This document shows positions 1 to 9,491 of a stretch of 62,631 bases of DNA, piece by piece. Within the stretch, counting starts at the first letter, position 1, and the number at the start of each line of letters is the position of its first letter. The position numbers and the translations under genes are program-made. Below the pieces are notes generated by a model. The model was given only the letters and a program-made list of their open reading frames with translations, had not been told where the DNA came from and made no database searches. Origin of the DNA: Eubacterium sp. (lineage in GTDB: Bacteria > Bacillota > Clostridia > Lachnospirales > Lachnospiraceae); assembly GCA_024698965.1 (NCBI GenBank), contig JAILQM010000045.1, forward strand, positions 1 through 62,631, written 5' to 3'.

Positions 1-1
1 T

Positions 2-1630
2 TTAGAGTTTAAGACAGTTGAGTGTCCTATGGAACCTCTTTTTGATCCGACTCCGGAAGACTATGATAATTATCACAAGGCTGCCAGAGAGGCTGTAAGA
101 AAATGTGACAAAGAGACAATGGACTGGGTTGCGGAGTCTTATGCACAGCAGTGTAAGATTCTCAAGTTTTTGGGATATGATATGGCTTCAATTCATATGT
201 GCTACAGAACGCAGATAATGACCAAATTCATGTCTCCTCTTACAAATGACAGAACTGACGAATACGGCGGAAGTACAGAGAACAGATGCCGTTTTGCTCT
301 TAATATTTTAAAGAGAATAAGAGAAGAGGTCGGAAATGACTTCATTATAGAAATACTTATTTCTGCGGAAGAAGATAAGTACGGCGGATACACTCTTGAC
401 GACAGTGTGGAGTTTTTAAAACTTGCTTCTCCTTATATAGATCTTGTGCAGCTTAGGGCTTCTGACGCCGACGGAAATCATCCGACAAATTATGAGCCTT
501 TAGAGGTGCCGACTTTGGAGCAGGCAGCCTATATTAAATCTCAAAATACCGGAGTTTTAATTACTACAGTAGGTGGATGGCATAATCCGGATACCTGCGA
601 AAAAGCGCTTGCCGAAGGAAAACTTGATATGGTTTCAATGGCAAGAGCCTGGGTTTCAAATCCGGATTACGGTGAGATGATATATGAAGATAAAGCTGAT
701 GATATTGTTCCGTGTTTAAGATGCAATAAATGCCACGGAAGAGGTCCAAACGATCCTTATGTTTCGGTTTGTTCGGTAAATCCGAAAATCGGAATTGAGC
801 ACAGGCTTTCTACTCTTGTAAGAGAACCCGGTTCACCGAAAAAAGTTGCTGTAATTGGCGGAGGACCTGCCGGCATGAAGTGTGCTGTTGATTTATGCGA
901 CAGAGGGCATAAGGTAACGCTTTTTGAAATGGATTCTCATCTCGGAGGCGCAATCTATCATTCGGATTTTGTGGACTTTAAATGGACACTTAAAGAATTT
1001 AAGGACTTTATGATTTATCAGGTGGGAAAGAGAGATATTGAGGTAAGACTTAATACGAAGGCTCTTCCGGATGATATTAAAAAAGAAGGCTATGATATTG
1101 TAATATCTGCGATTGGAGCTGAGCCTTCAAGACCTCCTATTAAGGGGGCAGACGCTAAAAATGTTTGCTTTGGGGCTTATTCTATGATAAATCCGGATAA
1201 GCTTGGCAAAGAAGTTGTTGTTATAGGCGGAGGAGAAGTCGGAGTTGAGTGCGGTATGAATCTTGCCAAGAAAGGGCATAATGTAACCGTACTTGAGATG
1301 AGGGACACACTTGCGGCAGATTCCACAATCATGCATTTTAGATCAATGTTTAAAGAATACTGGGAATCAATCCCGAATTTTAAAGGTATATGCAGCGTCA
1401 GCGTAAAGGAAATCAGCAGTGACGGTGTTAAATACACCGATTCGGACGGAAAAGAATGCTTTATAAAGGCCGATTCTGTTGTCCTTTCAACCGGAATGAG
1501 AGCAAAGCAGACGGAAGCATTATCTTTCTACGGCACTGCAAAAAGATTCTATGCAATAGGAGATTGTACAAAAGCCGGCACGGTACAAAAGGCTATGAGG
1601 GACGCTTTTGCTGTTGCATCGCAAATATAA
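2..1630 (+). CDS. OYE-family Fe-S flavoenzyme (NADH:flavin oxidoreductase / 2-enoate reductase type), 5'-truncated
   Basis: The reading frame is open from the window edge, so the start lies outside; an internal ATG at 29 is unlikely to be the true start. The product has the second half of an FMN TIM barrel (TDEYGG..ENR motif, then the VGGW strand), a cysteine cluster CLRCNKC followed by VCSVNP that would hold a 4Fe-4S cluster, and a C-terminal FAD/NAD(P) domain with two dinucleotide folds (VAVIGGGPAG and VVVIGGGEVG). This is the plan of 2,4-dienoyl-CoA reductase, 2-enoate reductase and bile-acid BaiCD/BaiH enzymes, which reduce activated C=C bonds. The cysteine spacing is CX2CX2C rather than the usual CX2CX3C. 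A full-length paralogue lies at 17029-19047. The substrate cannot be told from sequence. Confidence 0.85.
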   Translation, partial: LEFKTVECPMEPLFDPTPEDYDNYHKAAREAVRKCDKETMDWVAESYAQQCKILKFLGYDMASIHMCYRTQIMTKFMSPLTNDRTDEYGGSTENRCRFALNILKRIREEVGNDFIIEILISAEEDKYGGYTLDDSVEFLKLASPYIDLVQLRASDADGNHPTNYEPLEVPTLEQAAYIKSQNTGVLITTVGGWHNPDTCEKALAEGKLDMVSMARAWVSNPDYGEMIYEDKADDIVPCLRCNKCHGRGPNDPYVSVCSVNPKIGIEHRLSTLVREPGSPKKVAVIGGGPAGMKCAVDLCDRGHKVTLFEMDSHLGGAIYHSDFVDFKWTLKEFKDFMIYQVGKRDIEVRLNTKALPDDIKKEGYDIVISAIGAEPSRPPIKGADAKNVCFGAYSMINPDKLGKEVVVIGGGEVGVECGMNLAKKGHNVTVLEMRDTLAADSTIMHFRSMFKEYWESIPNFKGICSVSVKEISSDGVKYTDSDGKECFIKADSVVLSTGMRAKQTEALSFYGTAKRFYAIGDCTKAGTVQKAMRDAFAVASQI

Positions 1631-1655
1631 TTAAAATTCATACTGATAATATTTA

Positions 1656-1691
1656 TTTAAAGGTCAAAGACTCTTGTCTTTGGCCTTTAAA
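1656..1691 (+). terminator. Perfect 16-bp inverted repeat after the OYE gene, probable terminator
   Basis: Arms 1656-1671 and 1676-1691 are perfectly complementary around a 4-nt TCTT loop, 25 nt after the stop codon. The sequence after the stem is AACAAC rather than a T-run, so termination may be weak, or the stem may act as a 3' end stabiliser. Confidence 0.5.
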
Positions 1692-1706
1692 ACAACAGTA
1701 TTACTC

Positions 1707-1735
1707 TTGAACTTAACACTTTATTGTGATAAACT
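1707..1735 (+). promoter_or_regulatory. Sigma-A promoter of leuS-icd-rex
   Basis: TTGAAC (1707-1712), a 17-nt spacer, then TAAACT (1730-1735), preceded by a TG to give an extended -10. It is the only good promoter between the upstream terminator-like stem and leuS. A Rex-like operator overlaps its -10 box. Confidence 0.6.
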
Positions 1736-1741
1736 TAACAA
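1724..1741 (+). promoter_or_regulatory. Candidate Rex operator over the leuS-icd-rex promoter
   Basis: TTGTGATAAACTTAACAA matches the Gram-positive Rex pattern TTGTnAA-N4-TTnACAA: the right half TTAACAA is perfect for the clostridial form and the left half TTGTGAT matches 5 of 7. It covers the -10 box, where a repressor would block RNA polymerase. The rex gene is the third gene downstream, so this would be an autoregulatory site. The site is seen directly; its function is inferred. Confidence 0.55.
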
Positions 1742-1792
1742 GAATGCGGTCAGGTAGATGACCTATACTTTAATAATCAGGAGGCAAGCTTT

Positions 1793-4216
1793 ATGGCTAC
1801 ACCATTTAATCACAGGGAAATTGAACAGAAATGGAGAAAAATCTGGGAAGAAAAGCCTGTAAACGTAGATGACGGTAAAAAAGAAAAATACTATTGTTTG
1901 GATATGTTTCCGTATCCTTCAGCAAACGGTCTTCATGTAGGTCATTGGAGAGGATATGTTATTTCTGACGTATGGAGTCGTTATAAGATGATGCACAATT
2001 ACTATGTAATTCATCCGATGGGATGGGATGCATTCGGTCTTCCGGCAGAGAACTTTGCCATAAAAAATGGTGTTCATCCTGCTATTTCAACAGCTGCAAA
2101 TGTTAAAAACATAAAGAGACAGATTAATGAGATTGCTGCGATTTATGATTGGGATATGGAAGTAAACACAACAGATCCCGAGTTTTATAAATGGACACAG
2201 TGGATCTTTGTTCAGATGTTTAAAAAAGGTCTTGCTTATGAAAAGAAGATGCCTATTAACTGGTGTCCTTCATGTAAGACAGGTCTTGCAAACGAAGAGG
2301 TTGTAAACGGAAAATGTGAGAGATGCGGCAGCGATGTTACAAAGAAAAATCTTCGTCAGTGGATGCTTAAAATTACAGCTTATGCAGAAGATTTGCTTGC
2401 AGATCTTGATACTCTTGACTGGCCTGAAAAGGTTAAAAAGATGCAGACAGACTGGATAGGAAAGAGCTATGGTGCAGAGGTTGACTTTAAGGTAGACGGA
2501 AGAAATGACGCTATTACGGTTTATACAACAAGACCCGATACTCTTCACGGCGCTACATTTATGGTACTTGCTCCTGAGCATGAGCTTGCAAAAGAGCTTG
2601 CTACAGATGAAAACAAAGATGCGGTTGAGAAATACATTTTTGACTCTTCAATGAAGTCAAATGTAGATCGTCAGCAGGCTAAGGATAAAACCGGTGTATT
2701 TACCGGAAGTTATGCAATCAATCCGATTAACGGAAAGAAGATTCCGATTTGGCTTTCGGATTATGTTCTTGCGGATTATGGTACAGGTGCGATTATGTGT
2801 GTACCTGCCCATGATGACAGAGACTTTGATTTTGCAAAGAAATTCGGACTTGATATTATTCCTGTTATTTCTGAAGACGGCAGCGTTCCAACAGAAATGA
2901 CAGAGGCATATACAGGAGCCGGAAAGATGATTAATTCCGGTGACTGGGACGGAGAAGATTCTCTTAAGATGAAGGCTGAGGCTCCTCATATTGTAGAGGA
3001 AATGGGCGTCGGCAAAAAGACTGTAAATTACAAGCTTCGTGACTGGGTATTCTCAAGACAGAGATACTGGGGTGAGCCTATCCCGATTATTCATTGCCCG
3101 GAATGCGGATGTGTGCCTGTACCGGAAGATCAGCTTCCTGTACTTTTACCGGATGTAGAAAAATATGAGCCTACAGGAACAGGTGAATCTCCTCTTGCTG
3201 CAATTGACAGCTGGGTTAATACTACATGCCCTTGCTGCGGAAAGCCTGCTAAGAGAGAGACGAATACTATGCCGCAGTGGGCAGGATCTTCATGGTATTT
3301 TATTCGCTATGTGGACAGCAAGAATAAAAACGAGCTTGTATCTAAGGATAAGGCTGAGAAATATCTTCCTGTAGATATGTATATCGGTGGTGTTGAGCAT
3401 GCCGTTCTTCATCTTCTTTATGCAAGATTCTACACTAAGTTCTTAAATGATATTGGAGTTGTAAACTTCAGAGAGCCGTTTAAAAAGCTCTTTAACCAGG
3501 GTATGATTTGCGGTAGAGATAAGGATACAGGTGCAGCTACAAAGATGAGTAAGTCGCTCGGAAACATTGTTTCTCCTGATGATATGGTTCGTGATTACGG
3601 TTGTGATGCATTAAGACTTTACGAACTCTTTATTGGACCTCCTGAACTTGACTCTATCTGGGATGACAGAGGAATTGACGGTGTATACAGATTCCTTGCT
3701 AAGTTCTATAATCTTGCGGCAAATACGATTGAAAATCCGGGTGAGGAGACAGAAGAGCTTGTTAAACTCAGAAACAGACTTGCTTACGATATTACAACAA
3801 GACTTGATAACTTTAGCTTAAATACTGTTATTTCCGGATTTATGGAGTATAACAACAAGCTTTCAGAACTTTCGAGAAAGGGCGGAGTCGATCTTAAGAC
3901 AATTGAGACTTATGTACTTCTTTTGGCACCTTTCGCACCTCATGTTGCAGAAGAACTCTATCATATGCTCGGACATGATACATCGGTATTTAATGCCGAG
4001 TGGCCGGAGTATGATGAAGCATTCCTTACAGATGATACTATTGAAATTCCTGTACAGATTAACGGAAAGACAAAAGGTACTGTAAACATTAACAAAGATG
4101 CTTCAAAGGATGAGGCGATTGCAGCAGGTAAAGAGGCGATTGCAGATAAGCTTACCGGAAACATTATCAAAGAGATTTATGTACCTGGTAAGATTGTCAA
4201 TATTGTAATGAAATAG
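1793..4216 (+). CDS. leuS: Leucyl-tRNA synthetase
   Basis: A class I aminoacyl-tRNA synthetase that charges tRNA-Leu in the cytoplasm. The 807-residue length is normal for bacterial LeuRS. The HIGH motif appears as HVGH (residues 48-51) and the KMSKS loop is intact at about residues 584-588. Between them lie a zinc-finger-type CPSC..CERC cluster near residue 160 and the CP1 editing domain with its threonine-rich TTRPDT segment near residue 245. The start is ATG 1793 after a strong AGGAGGC. It is the first gene of a probable leuS-icd-rex operon, with 29 nt before icd. No T-box leader is visible in the 160 nt upstream, although many Firmicute leuS genes have one. Confidence 0.97.
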   Translation: MATPFNHREIEQKWRKIWEEKPVNVDDGKKEKYYCLDMFPYPSANGLHVGHWRGYVISDVWSRYKMMHNYYVIHPMGWDAFGLPAENFAIKNGVHPAISTAANVKNIKRQINEIAAIYDWDMEVNTTDPEFYKWTQWIFVQMFKKGLAYEKKMPINWCPSCKTGLANEEVVNGKCERCGSDVTKKNLRQWMLKITAYAEDLLADLDTLDWPEKVKKMQTDWIGKSYGAEVDFKVDGRNDAITVYTTRPDTLHGATFMVLAPEHELAKELATDENKDAVEKYIFDSSMKSNVDRQQAKDKTGVFTGSYAINPINGKKIPIWLSDYVLADYGTGAIMCVPAHDDRDFDFAKKFGLDIIPVISEDGSVPTEMTEAYTGAGKMINSGDWDGEDSLKMKAEAPHIVEEMGVGKKTVNYKLRDWVFSRQRYWGEPIPIIHCPECGCVPVPEDQLPVLLPDVEKYEPTGTGESPLAAIDSWVNTTCPCCGKPAKRETNTMPQWAGSSWYFIRYVDSKNKNELVSKDKAEKYLPVDMYIGGVEHAVLHLLYARFYTKFLNDIGVVNFREPFKKLFNQGMICGRDKDTGAATKMSKSLGNIVSPDDMVRDYGCDALRLYELFIGPPELDSIWDDRGIDGVYRFLAKFYNLAANTIENPGEETEELVKLRNRLAYDITTRLDNFSLNTVISGFMEYNNKLSELSRKGGVDLKTIETYVLLLAPFAPHVAEELYHMLGHDTSVFNAEWPEYDEAFLTDDTIEIPVQINGKTKGTVNINKDASKDEAIAAGKEAIADKLTGNIIKEIYVPGKIVNIVMK

Positions 4217-4245
4217 GATTGAATTATTAGTGAAGGAACCGAATT

Positions 4246-5454
4246 ATGAATAAAATACAGATGACCACTCCTCTTGTTGAAATGGACGGAGATGAAATGA
4301 CCAGAGTGCTCTGGCAGATTATTAAAGACGAGCTTATTTGTCCTTTTGTAGACTTAAAGTCAGAGTATTACGATCTTGGACTTGTCTACAGAAACGAGAC
4401 AAACGATCAGGTTACAAAAGATTCCGCTGAAGCGACTAAGAAATACGGAGTTGCCGTAAAGTGTGCAACTATAACACCAAACGCAGCGAGAATGGATGAA
4501 TACGATCTTAAAGAAATGTGGAAGAGTCCTAACGGAACAATTCGTGCTATCTTAGACGGTACTGTTTTCCGTACACCTATTAAAGTAAAAGGTATTGAGC
4601 CATGTGTTAAAAACTGGAAGAAGCCTATTACAATTGCCCGTCACGCTTACGGAGATGTATATAAGAATGCTGAGATGAAAATTCCGGGAGCAGGTAAGGT
4701 AGAACTTGTATATACGGATGCAAACGGCAATGAAACAAGAGAGACGGTTCATGTGTTTGACGGTCCGGGTGTTGTTCAGGGTCAGCATAATATTAATAAT
4801 TCAATTGAGAGCTTTGCAAGAAGTTGCTTTAACTATGCTCTTGATTTAAAACAGGATCTTTGGTTTGCGACTAAGGATACAATTTCAAAGAAATACGATC
4901 ATACATTCAAAGATATTTTTGCAGATATCTTTGAAAAAGAGTATAAGGATAAATTCGAAAAGGCAGGAATCGAATATTTCTACACACTTATCGATGATGC
5001 CGTTGCCCGTGTTATGAAGGCTGAAGGCGGATTTATCTGGGCTTGCAAGAACTACGACGGTGATGTAATGAGTGATATGATTTCATCAGCCTGCGGTTCA
5101 CTTGCAATGATGACTTCGGTACTTGTATCACCTGCCGGAATCTATGAATACGAGGCAGCTCACGGTACGGTTCAGAGACATTATTATAAACACCTTAAGG
5201 GTGAGGAGACATCTACAAACTCTGTTGCCACTATTTTTGCATGGAGCGGAGCTTTGAGAAAAAGAGGAGAGCTTGATAATATTCCTGCTCTTTGTGATTT
5301 TGCGGATAAGCTTGAAAAAGCTTGTATCGATACAATTGAAAGCGGAAAGATGACAAAGGATCTTGCGCTTATTACAGAGCTTAAAGACGTAACTGTTTTA
5401 AACAGTGAAAACTTTATAAAAGCTATCAGGGAAACTTTAGAGAAAATGCTTTAG
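4246..5454 (+). CDS. icd: NADP-dependent isocitrate dehydrogenase, eukaryote-like (type II)
   Basis: Oxidatively decarboxylates isocitrate to 2-oxoglutarate. The 402-residue protein begins with the [10 protein letters not shown] motif typical of the homodimeric eukaryote-type NADP enzyme rather than the E. coli-type Icd. It also has [14 protein letters not shown], which contributes isocitrate binding, and the [10 protein letters not shown] segment used for the nucleotide. In a fermenter with citrate synthase (29092-30456) it most likely serves the oxidative branch to glutamate. It lies 29 nt after leuS and 17 nt before rex, so redox-controlled co-transcription is plausible. The start is ATG 4246. 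Confidence 0.95.
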   Translation: MNKIQMTTPLVEMDGDEMTRVLWQIIKDELICPFVDLKSEYYDLGLVYRNETNDQVTKDSAEATKKYGVAVKCATITPNAARMDEYDLKEMWKSPNGTIRAILDGTVFRTPIKVKGIEPCVKNWKKPITIARHAYGDVYKNAEMKIPGAGKVELVYTDANGNETRETVHVFDGPGVVQGQHNINNSIESFARSCFNYALDLKQDLWFATKDTISKKYDHTFKDIFADIFEKEYKDKFEKAGIEYFYTLIDDAVARVMKAEGGFIWACKNYDGDVMSDMISSACGSLAMMTSVLVSPAGIYEYEAAHGTVQRHYYKHLKGEETSTNSVATIFAWSGALRKRGELDNIPALCDFADKLEKACIDTIESGKMTKDLALITELKDVTVLNSENFIKAIRETLEKML

Positions 5455-5471
5455 AAAGAGGTGCTGTTAAG

Positions 5472-6110
5472 TTGGCTGAAAGACTTATATCAAATGCAGT
5501 AATTAAAAGAATGCCGAGATATTATAGATATCTCGGAGACCTTTTGGCAAACGATACGGAGAGAATTTCATCGAGTGAGCTTAGTAAGATTATGAATGTT
5601 ACGGCTTCTCAGATAAGACAGGATCTTAATAATTTCGGTGGTTTCGGACAGCAGGGTTATGGCTATAATGTTAAGTATCTTTATGATGAAATAGGAAAAA
5701 TACTCGGACTTGATAAGACACACAATATTATTATCATAGGTGCAGGTAACTTGGGACAGGCACTCACAAATTACGTCAGATTTGAAAAAAGAGGGTTTGT
5801 TGTTGTTGGACTTTTCGATGTCAATCCAAGACTATCGGGTATTTCCGTAAGAAACATTCAGATAAGAATGCTTGATGAACTTGAAGATTTCGTGGCCAAT
5901 AATAAAGTGGATATTGCGGCATTTACGATGCCGAAAGAGAAAGCAAACGATATTGCGGACAGAGTTGTCAATTGCGGAATTAAGGCTATCTGGAATTTCG
6001 CCAATTTAGAGCTTGATTTACCGGAGGATGTAATCGTGGAAAACGTACACCTTTCGGATTCGCTTATGCAGCTTTCTTACAGGATTACAAAACAGAAAGA
6101 GTCGGAGTAA
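5472..6110 (+). CDS. rex: Redox-sensing transcriptional repressor Rex
   Basis: A homodimeric repressor that leaves DNA when NADH binds and so couples fermentative gene expression to the NADH/NAD ratio. The 212-residue length is typical. The N-terminal winged helix (about residues 1-80) contains SSSELSKIMNVTASQIRQDL and the GGFGQQGYGY signature; the C-terminal Rossmann domain has IIGAGNLGQAL. The start is TTG 5472, chosen because AGAGGTG sits 8 nt upstream and no ATG fits. It follows icd by 17 nt. A Rex-like operator lies on the promoter of this operon at 1724-1741, suggesting autoregulation. Confidence 0.95.
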   Translation: MAERLISNAVIKRMPRYYRYLGDLLANDTERISSSELSKIMNVTASQIRQDLNNFGGFGQQGYGYNVKYLYDEIGKILGLDKTHNIIIIGAGNLGQALTNYVRFEKRGFVVVGLFDVNPRLSGISVRNIQIRMLDELEDFVANNKVDIAAFTMPKEKANDIADRVVNCGIKAIWNFANLELDLPEDVIVENVHLSDSLMQLSYRITKQKESE

Positions 6111-6112
6111 TT

Positions 6113-6733
6113 ATGTCATTATCGAATGAAATTATTGAAGAGTCTTTAAAAGGGAAAAATATTCCCATACTCATACTTGACCAGAAGTGGCACATGCTTT
6201 TCGGCAAAACCGGTAAGCCGGAGTCAATCTCTGTAATCGAAGAGGAACTTGGTGATCTCCTAAAAAGACAGGGTGCTTTAAACAACGAGATTAAAGATTT
6301 AAAGAAAGCCAAGACCAATATGATGCAGCAGATAGTTGACAACATGGAAGGTGAAGAAGCCGAAAAGTCCGATAAAAAGATGGACGAGAGTACAAGACTT
6401 ATTGGTGAGATCAACGATAAAATACAGGCTAATGACGATGAACTTTTGGACATCCCTCATAAAATTAAAGAAGTAAACGATAAACTTATGATTGAAACAA
6501 TGAGGGTGTGCTACGAAAGACTTCACACCCAGGCGGATTATGCTGAAAAGATTAATGCCTGGATAGAAAATGTTCGTATAGAACTTAAGAAAAACATAAT
6601 AAGAAAACAGGAATATGAAACCAATAACAGGGTAATATATTCATATATGCATGATGTATTCGGACCTAAGGTTATTGATATATTTGATTACAACGACGAA
6701 GAAGAGCGGAAAGAAGAGTCTTCCGCCGAGTAA
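6113..6733 (+). CDS. Conserved hypothetical coiled-coil protein after rex
   Basis: I do not recognise a named family. The 206-residue protein has a short globular start containing PILILDQKWHMLFG, then a long charged helical region (about residues 40-130) rich in Lys, Glu and Ile with heptad-like spacing, and an acidic tail ending DYNDEEERKEESSAE. It has no signal peptide or membrane segment, so it is probably cytoplasmic. Its ATG comes 2 nt after the rex stop, so it is very likely translated from the same mRNA, and a terminator follows. Function unknown; the fixed position after rex is the only clue. Confidence 0.75.
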   Translation: MSLSNEIIEESLKGKNIPILILDQKWHMLFGKTGKPESISVIEEELGDLLKRQGALNNEIKDLKKAKTNMMQQIVDNMEGEEAEKSDKKMDESTRLIGEINDKIQANDDELLDIPHKIKEVNDKLMIETMRVCYERLHTQADYAEKINAWIENVRIELKKNIIRKQEYETNNRVIYSYMHDVFGPKVIDIFDYNDEEERKEESSAE

Positions 6734-6740
6734 AATAAGA

Positions 6741-6767
6741 AAAGGGTAACCATCGGTTATCCTTTTT
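6741..6767 (+). terminator. Intrinsic terminator of the leuS-icd-rex operon
   Basis: Stem 6741-6751 with 6755-6765 (11 bp, one G-T wobble), loop ATC, with the T-run in the 3' arm. It ends 18 nt before the nnr start, so nnr may depend partly on read-through. Confidence 0.75.
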
Positions 6768-6785
6768 GTGATAAGGGGTGTTTAT

Positions 6786-8300
6786 ATGGAATACGTTCTT
6801 ACTGCAGCTGAAATGAAAAAATGTGACGAGCGCATAATGACTGAGTTTAAGGTGCCGTCCTGTGTGCTTATGGAAAGAGCGGCTCTTGCCGTCTATGATG
6901 CTATTGATGATGAGGGACTTGATGCGTCAAAATCACTCATTGTTTGCGGAAGCGGAAACAACGGTGGAGACGGCTTTGCTCTTGCAAGAATGCTTTACCT
7001 TGACGGATATGAACCTGATGTCGTGCTTTTGGGAGACAAGGATAAGGCCTCTGAAGAATGCGCGCGTCAGATGGATATTTTTACCAGATACGGCGGTGTT
7101 ATTCTGACGGAGATTCCGGAAGATGATTACACCCTGGTTGTGGATGCGATTTTCGGAGTAGGACTTTCAAGGGATATCGGCGGAAAATATTATGACGCGA
7201 TTGGGCGACTTAACAACATGGATGCGGATAAGCTTGCGGTGGACATTCCGTCCGGAATATCGGCCGATAACGGAAGTGTGATGGGAATTGCTTTTTGCGC
7301 GGATGTTACGGTTACAATGGCTTTTGCAAAATACGGTCAGCTCCTTTACCCCGGAAGAGAATATGTGGGTGAGCTTATTGTGGCAGACATCGGAATTGAT
7401 GAAAACGGCTTTGATGAGGATATGCAGCCCGGAAGATATTTGGACGATAATGATATCTATAGCCTTATGCCGAAAAAGACGGACAGCTCAAACAAAGGCA
7501 CATACGGAAAGGTGCTTTCGGTTACGGGCAGCATAAATATGGCGGGAGCTTCCTATCTTTCGGCAAAGGCTTCGTATACCACGGGGTGCGGCCTTGTATA
7601 TATTTACACTCCTGAGGAAAACAGAGTTATAATGCAGACTCTGATTCCGGAAGCTGTGCTTTGCACTTATAATGAGCATATGGGGCCGGAAGATAATTTA
7701 AAAGACTGCCTCGAAAAATCATCTGTATGCGTGCTCGGCTGCGGGCTTGGTACGGATTCAAAGAGCCGCGAAATCGTAAGTTATATTTTGGAAAACTACG
7801 ATAAACCGCTGGTTATAGATGCCGATGCTTTAAACATAATCGCAAAATCAGATGAGTTAAAGGCGGCTCTCGAGAAATATTCTCACCCGGCATATATTAC
7901 CCCTCATATGGGAGAAGCAAAAAGGCTGCTAAAAACAGAGATTGACGAGATCAAAAAAGATCCGGTTAAATATGCAAAAGAGCTTGCGGATACCTATAAA
8001 TGCGTATGTATACTTAAGGATGCGGCGACTGTTATCGCCGATAAAAAAGGCAGAGTCTATGTAAATACATCGGGTAACGGTGGAATGTCTAAGGGAGGCT
8101 CGGGAGATGTTCTTTCGGGCATTTTGGGAGGTGTTTTATCGTGCGGAGCAAAAGGGCCTCTTGCCGGAGCTTTGGCTGTATACCTTCACGGAGCCGCAGG
8201 AGATGAAGCGGCAGAAGAAGCAGGAAGATACGGTATGCTTGCAGAAGACATTATAGAAGGATTAAAAAACGTACTTAAGGAGATTGACGAAAATGTATAA
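6786..8300 (+). CDS. nnr: Bifunctional NAD(P)H-hydrate epimerase / ADP-dependent NAD(P)H-hydrate dehydratase
   Basis: Repairs damaged hydrated NADH/NADPH: the N-terminal YjeF_N domain (about residues 1-205) epimerises NAD(P)HX and the C-terminal ribokinase-like domain dehydrates it using ADP. Visible motifs are CGSGNNGGDGFALAR and VDAIFGVGLSR in the first domain, and HMGEAKRL and SKGGSGDVLSGILGG, the phosphate-binding loop, in the second. The start is ATG 6786 (AGGGGTG upstream); a GTG at 6768 lies inside the previous terminator. The last 8 nt overlap alr, so the two are translationally coupled, a common pairing in Clostridia. Confidence 0.93.
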   Translation: MEYVLTAAEMKKCDERIMTEFKVPSCVLMERAALAVYDAIDDEGLDASKSLIVCGSGNNGGDGFALARMLYLDGYEPDVVLLGDKDKASEECARQMDIFTRYGGVILTEIPEDDYTLVVDAIFGVGLSRDIGGKYYDAIGRLNNMDADKLAVDIPSGISADNGSVMGIAFCADVTVTMAFAKYGQLLYPGREYVGELIVADIGIDENGFDEDMQPGRYLDDNDIYSLMPKKTDSSNKGTYGKVLSVTGSINMAGASYLSAKASYTTGCGLVYIYTPEENRVIMQTLIPEAVLCTYNEHMGPEDNLKDCLEKSSVCVLGCGLGTDSKSREIVSYILENYDKPLVIDADALNIIAKSDELKAALEKYSHPAYITPHMGEAKRLLKTEIDEIKKDPVKYAKELADTYKCVCILKDAATVIADKKGRVYVNTSGNGGMSKGGSGDVLSGILGGVLSCGAKGPLAGALAVYLHGAAGDEAAEEAGRYGMLAEDIIEGLKNVLKEIDENV

Positions 8301-9456
8301 ATACACAAGAGCCGAGGCTGTAATTAACCTTGACGCCATCAAAAACAATATGGAAGAGATGAAGGCTCTTATAAATAAAGAGACAAAGATTGCTGCGGTA
8401 ATAAAAGCCGACGGATACGGACACGGAGCAATCGAGATTGCAAATGAAATTGAGGGACTTGACTATCTCTACGGATTTGCGACAGCTACTTTTGACGAGG
8501 CTTTATCGCTCAGAAATCAGGGAATAAAAAAGCCTGTATTTATTTTGGGACATGTGTTTAAAGAGCATTATACAGATGCGGTAAAAAATGAGATTGCTTT
8601 GCCGGTATTTTCTCTTGAAACAGCTAAGGACATATCCGATGCGGCTAAAGAATGCGTTAAAGAGGCGCATATTCACATTGTTATAGATACAGGGATGAGC
8701 AGAATCGGATACAGGGTTACGGATGATGCCGCAGATGAGATTGAAAAGATTTCGCATCTTCCCGGAATTGTTATAGACGGAGCATTTACCCATTTTTATA
8801 TGTCTGACGCCTATGATAAAACATCCGCTCATAAGCAGTATGAAAAATACATGGAAATGATGTTTAAACTCGGTCAAAGAGGCGTGGATATTCCAATTAA
8901 GCATGTTTCAAACTCGGCTGCGATTGTAGATATGCCTGAGGTAAATCTTGATATGGTAAGAGCCGGAATAACTCTTTACGGACTTTGGCCTTCGGATGAG
9001 GTGGATAAGACCAGAATATATTTAGAGCCTGTGATGAGCCTTTATGCAAGAGTTACACATGTAAAGACGATTCATAAAGGAGACGTTATAAGCTACGGCG
9101 GAACTTATGAAGCCAAGGAGGACAGAAGAATAGCCACAATCGGATTTGGCTATGCCGACGGATATCCGAGAGGACTTTCAAACAAGGGCTGGGTTATTAT
9201 AAACGGTAAAAAGGCTCCTATAAGAGGAAGAGTTTGTATGGATCAGTTCATGGTAGACGTAACGGATATTGACGATGTTGAGGTCGGAACAGAGGTTACT
9301 CTTATCGGAAGAGACAGGGACGAATGCATTACAATGGAGCTTTTGGGCGAGCTTTCGGGCAGGTTTAATTACGAGCTTGCCTGCGACATCACAAAAAGGG
9401 TGCCGAGAGTTTTTGTTAAAGATGATAAAATGGTTTCGAGCCGAGATTATTTTTAG
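8293..9456 (+). CDS. alr: Alanine racemase
   Basis: A PLP enzyme that makes D-alanine for peptidoglycan. The PLP lysine is in AVIKADGYGHGA (Lys38), and the C-terminal catalytic-tyrosine region follows SYGGTYEAKED, with a GRVCMDQFMVDVT strand typical of the family. The length of 387 residues is normal. The start is ATG 8293, with AAGGAG 10 nt upstream inside the end of nnr; an upstream TTG at 8284 has no room for a ribosome site. It overlaps nnr by 8 nt and is followed 35 nt later by a LysR gene on the same strand. Confidence 0.95.
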   Translation: MYKYTRAEAVINLDAIKNNMEEMKALINKETKIAAVIKADGYGHGAIEIANEIEGLDYLYGFATATFDEALSLRNQGIKKPVFILGHVFKEHYTDAVKNEIALPVFSLETAKDISDAAKECVKEAHIHIVIDTGMSRIGYRVTDDAADEIEKISHLPGIVIDGAFTHFYMSDAYDKTSAHKQYEKYMEMMFKLGQRGVDIPIKHVSNSAAIVDMPEVNLDMVRAGITLYGLWPSDEVDKTRIYLEPVMSLYARVTHVKTIHKGDVISYGGTYEAKEDRRIATIGFGYADGYPRGLSNKGWVIINGKKAPIRGRVCMDQFMVDVTDIDDVEVGTEVTLIGRDRDECITMELLGELSGRFNYELACDITKRVPRVFVKDDKMVSSRDYF

Positions 9457-9491
9457 TTGTTGAAAAGGGATTTTAAAAGCAGGGGAAATTT

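Noticed and set aside
1456-1710. 84-codon frame over the end of the first OYE gene
   Set aside because: It lies within a real gene in another frame and runs through the terminator stem.
1631-1792. Possible T-box leader for leuS
   Set aside because: No T-box core sequence or specifier stem, and the interval is too short once the terminator and promoter are placed. The same holds before gltX.
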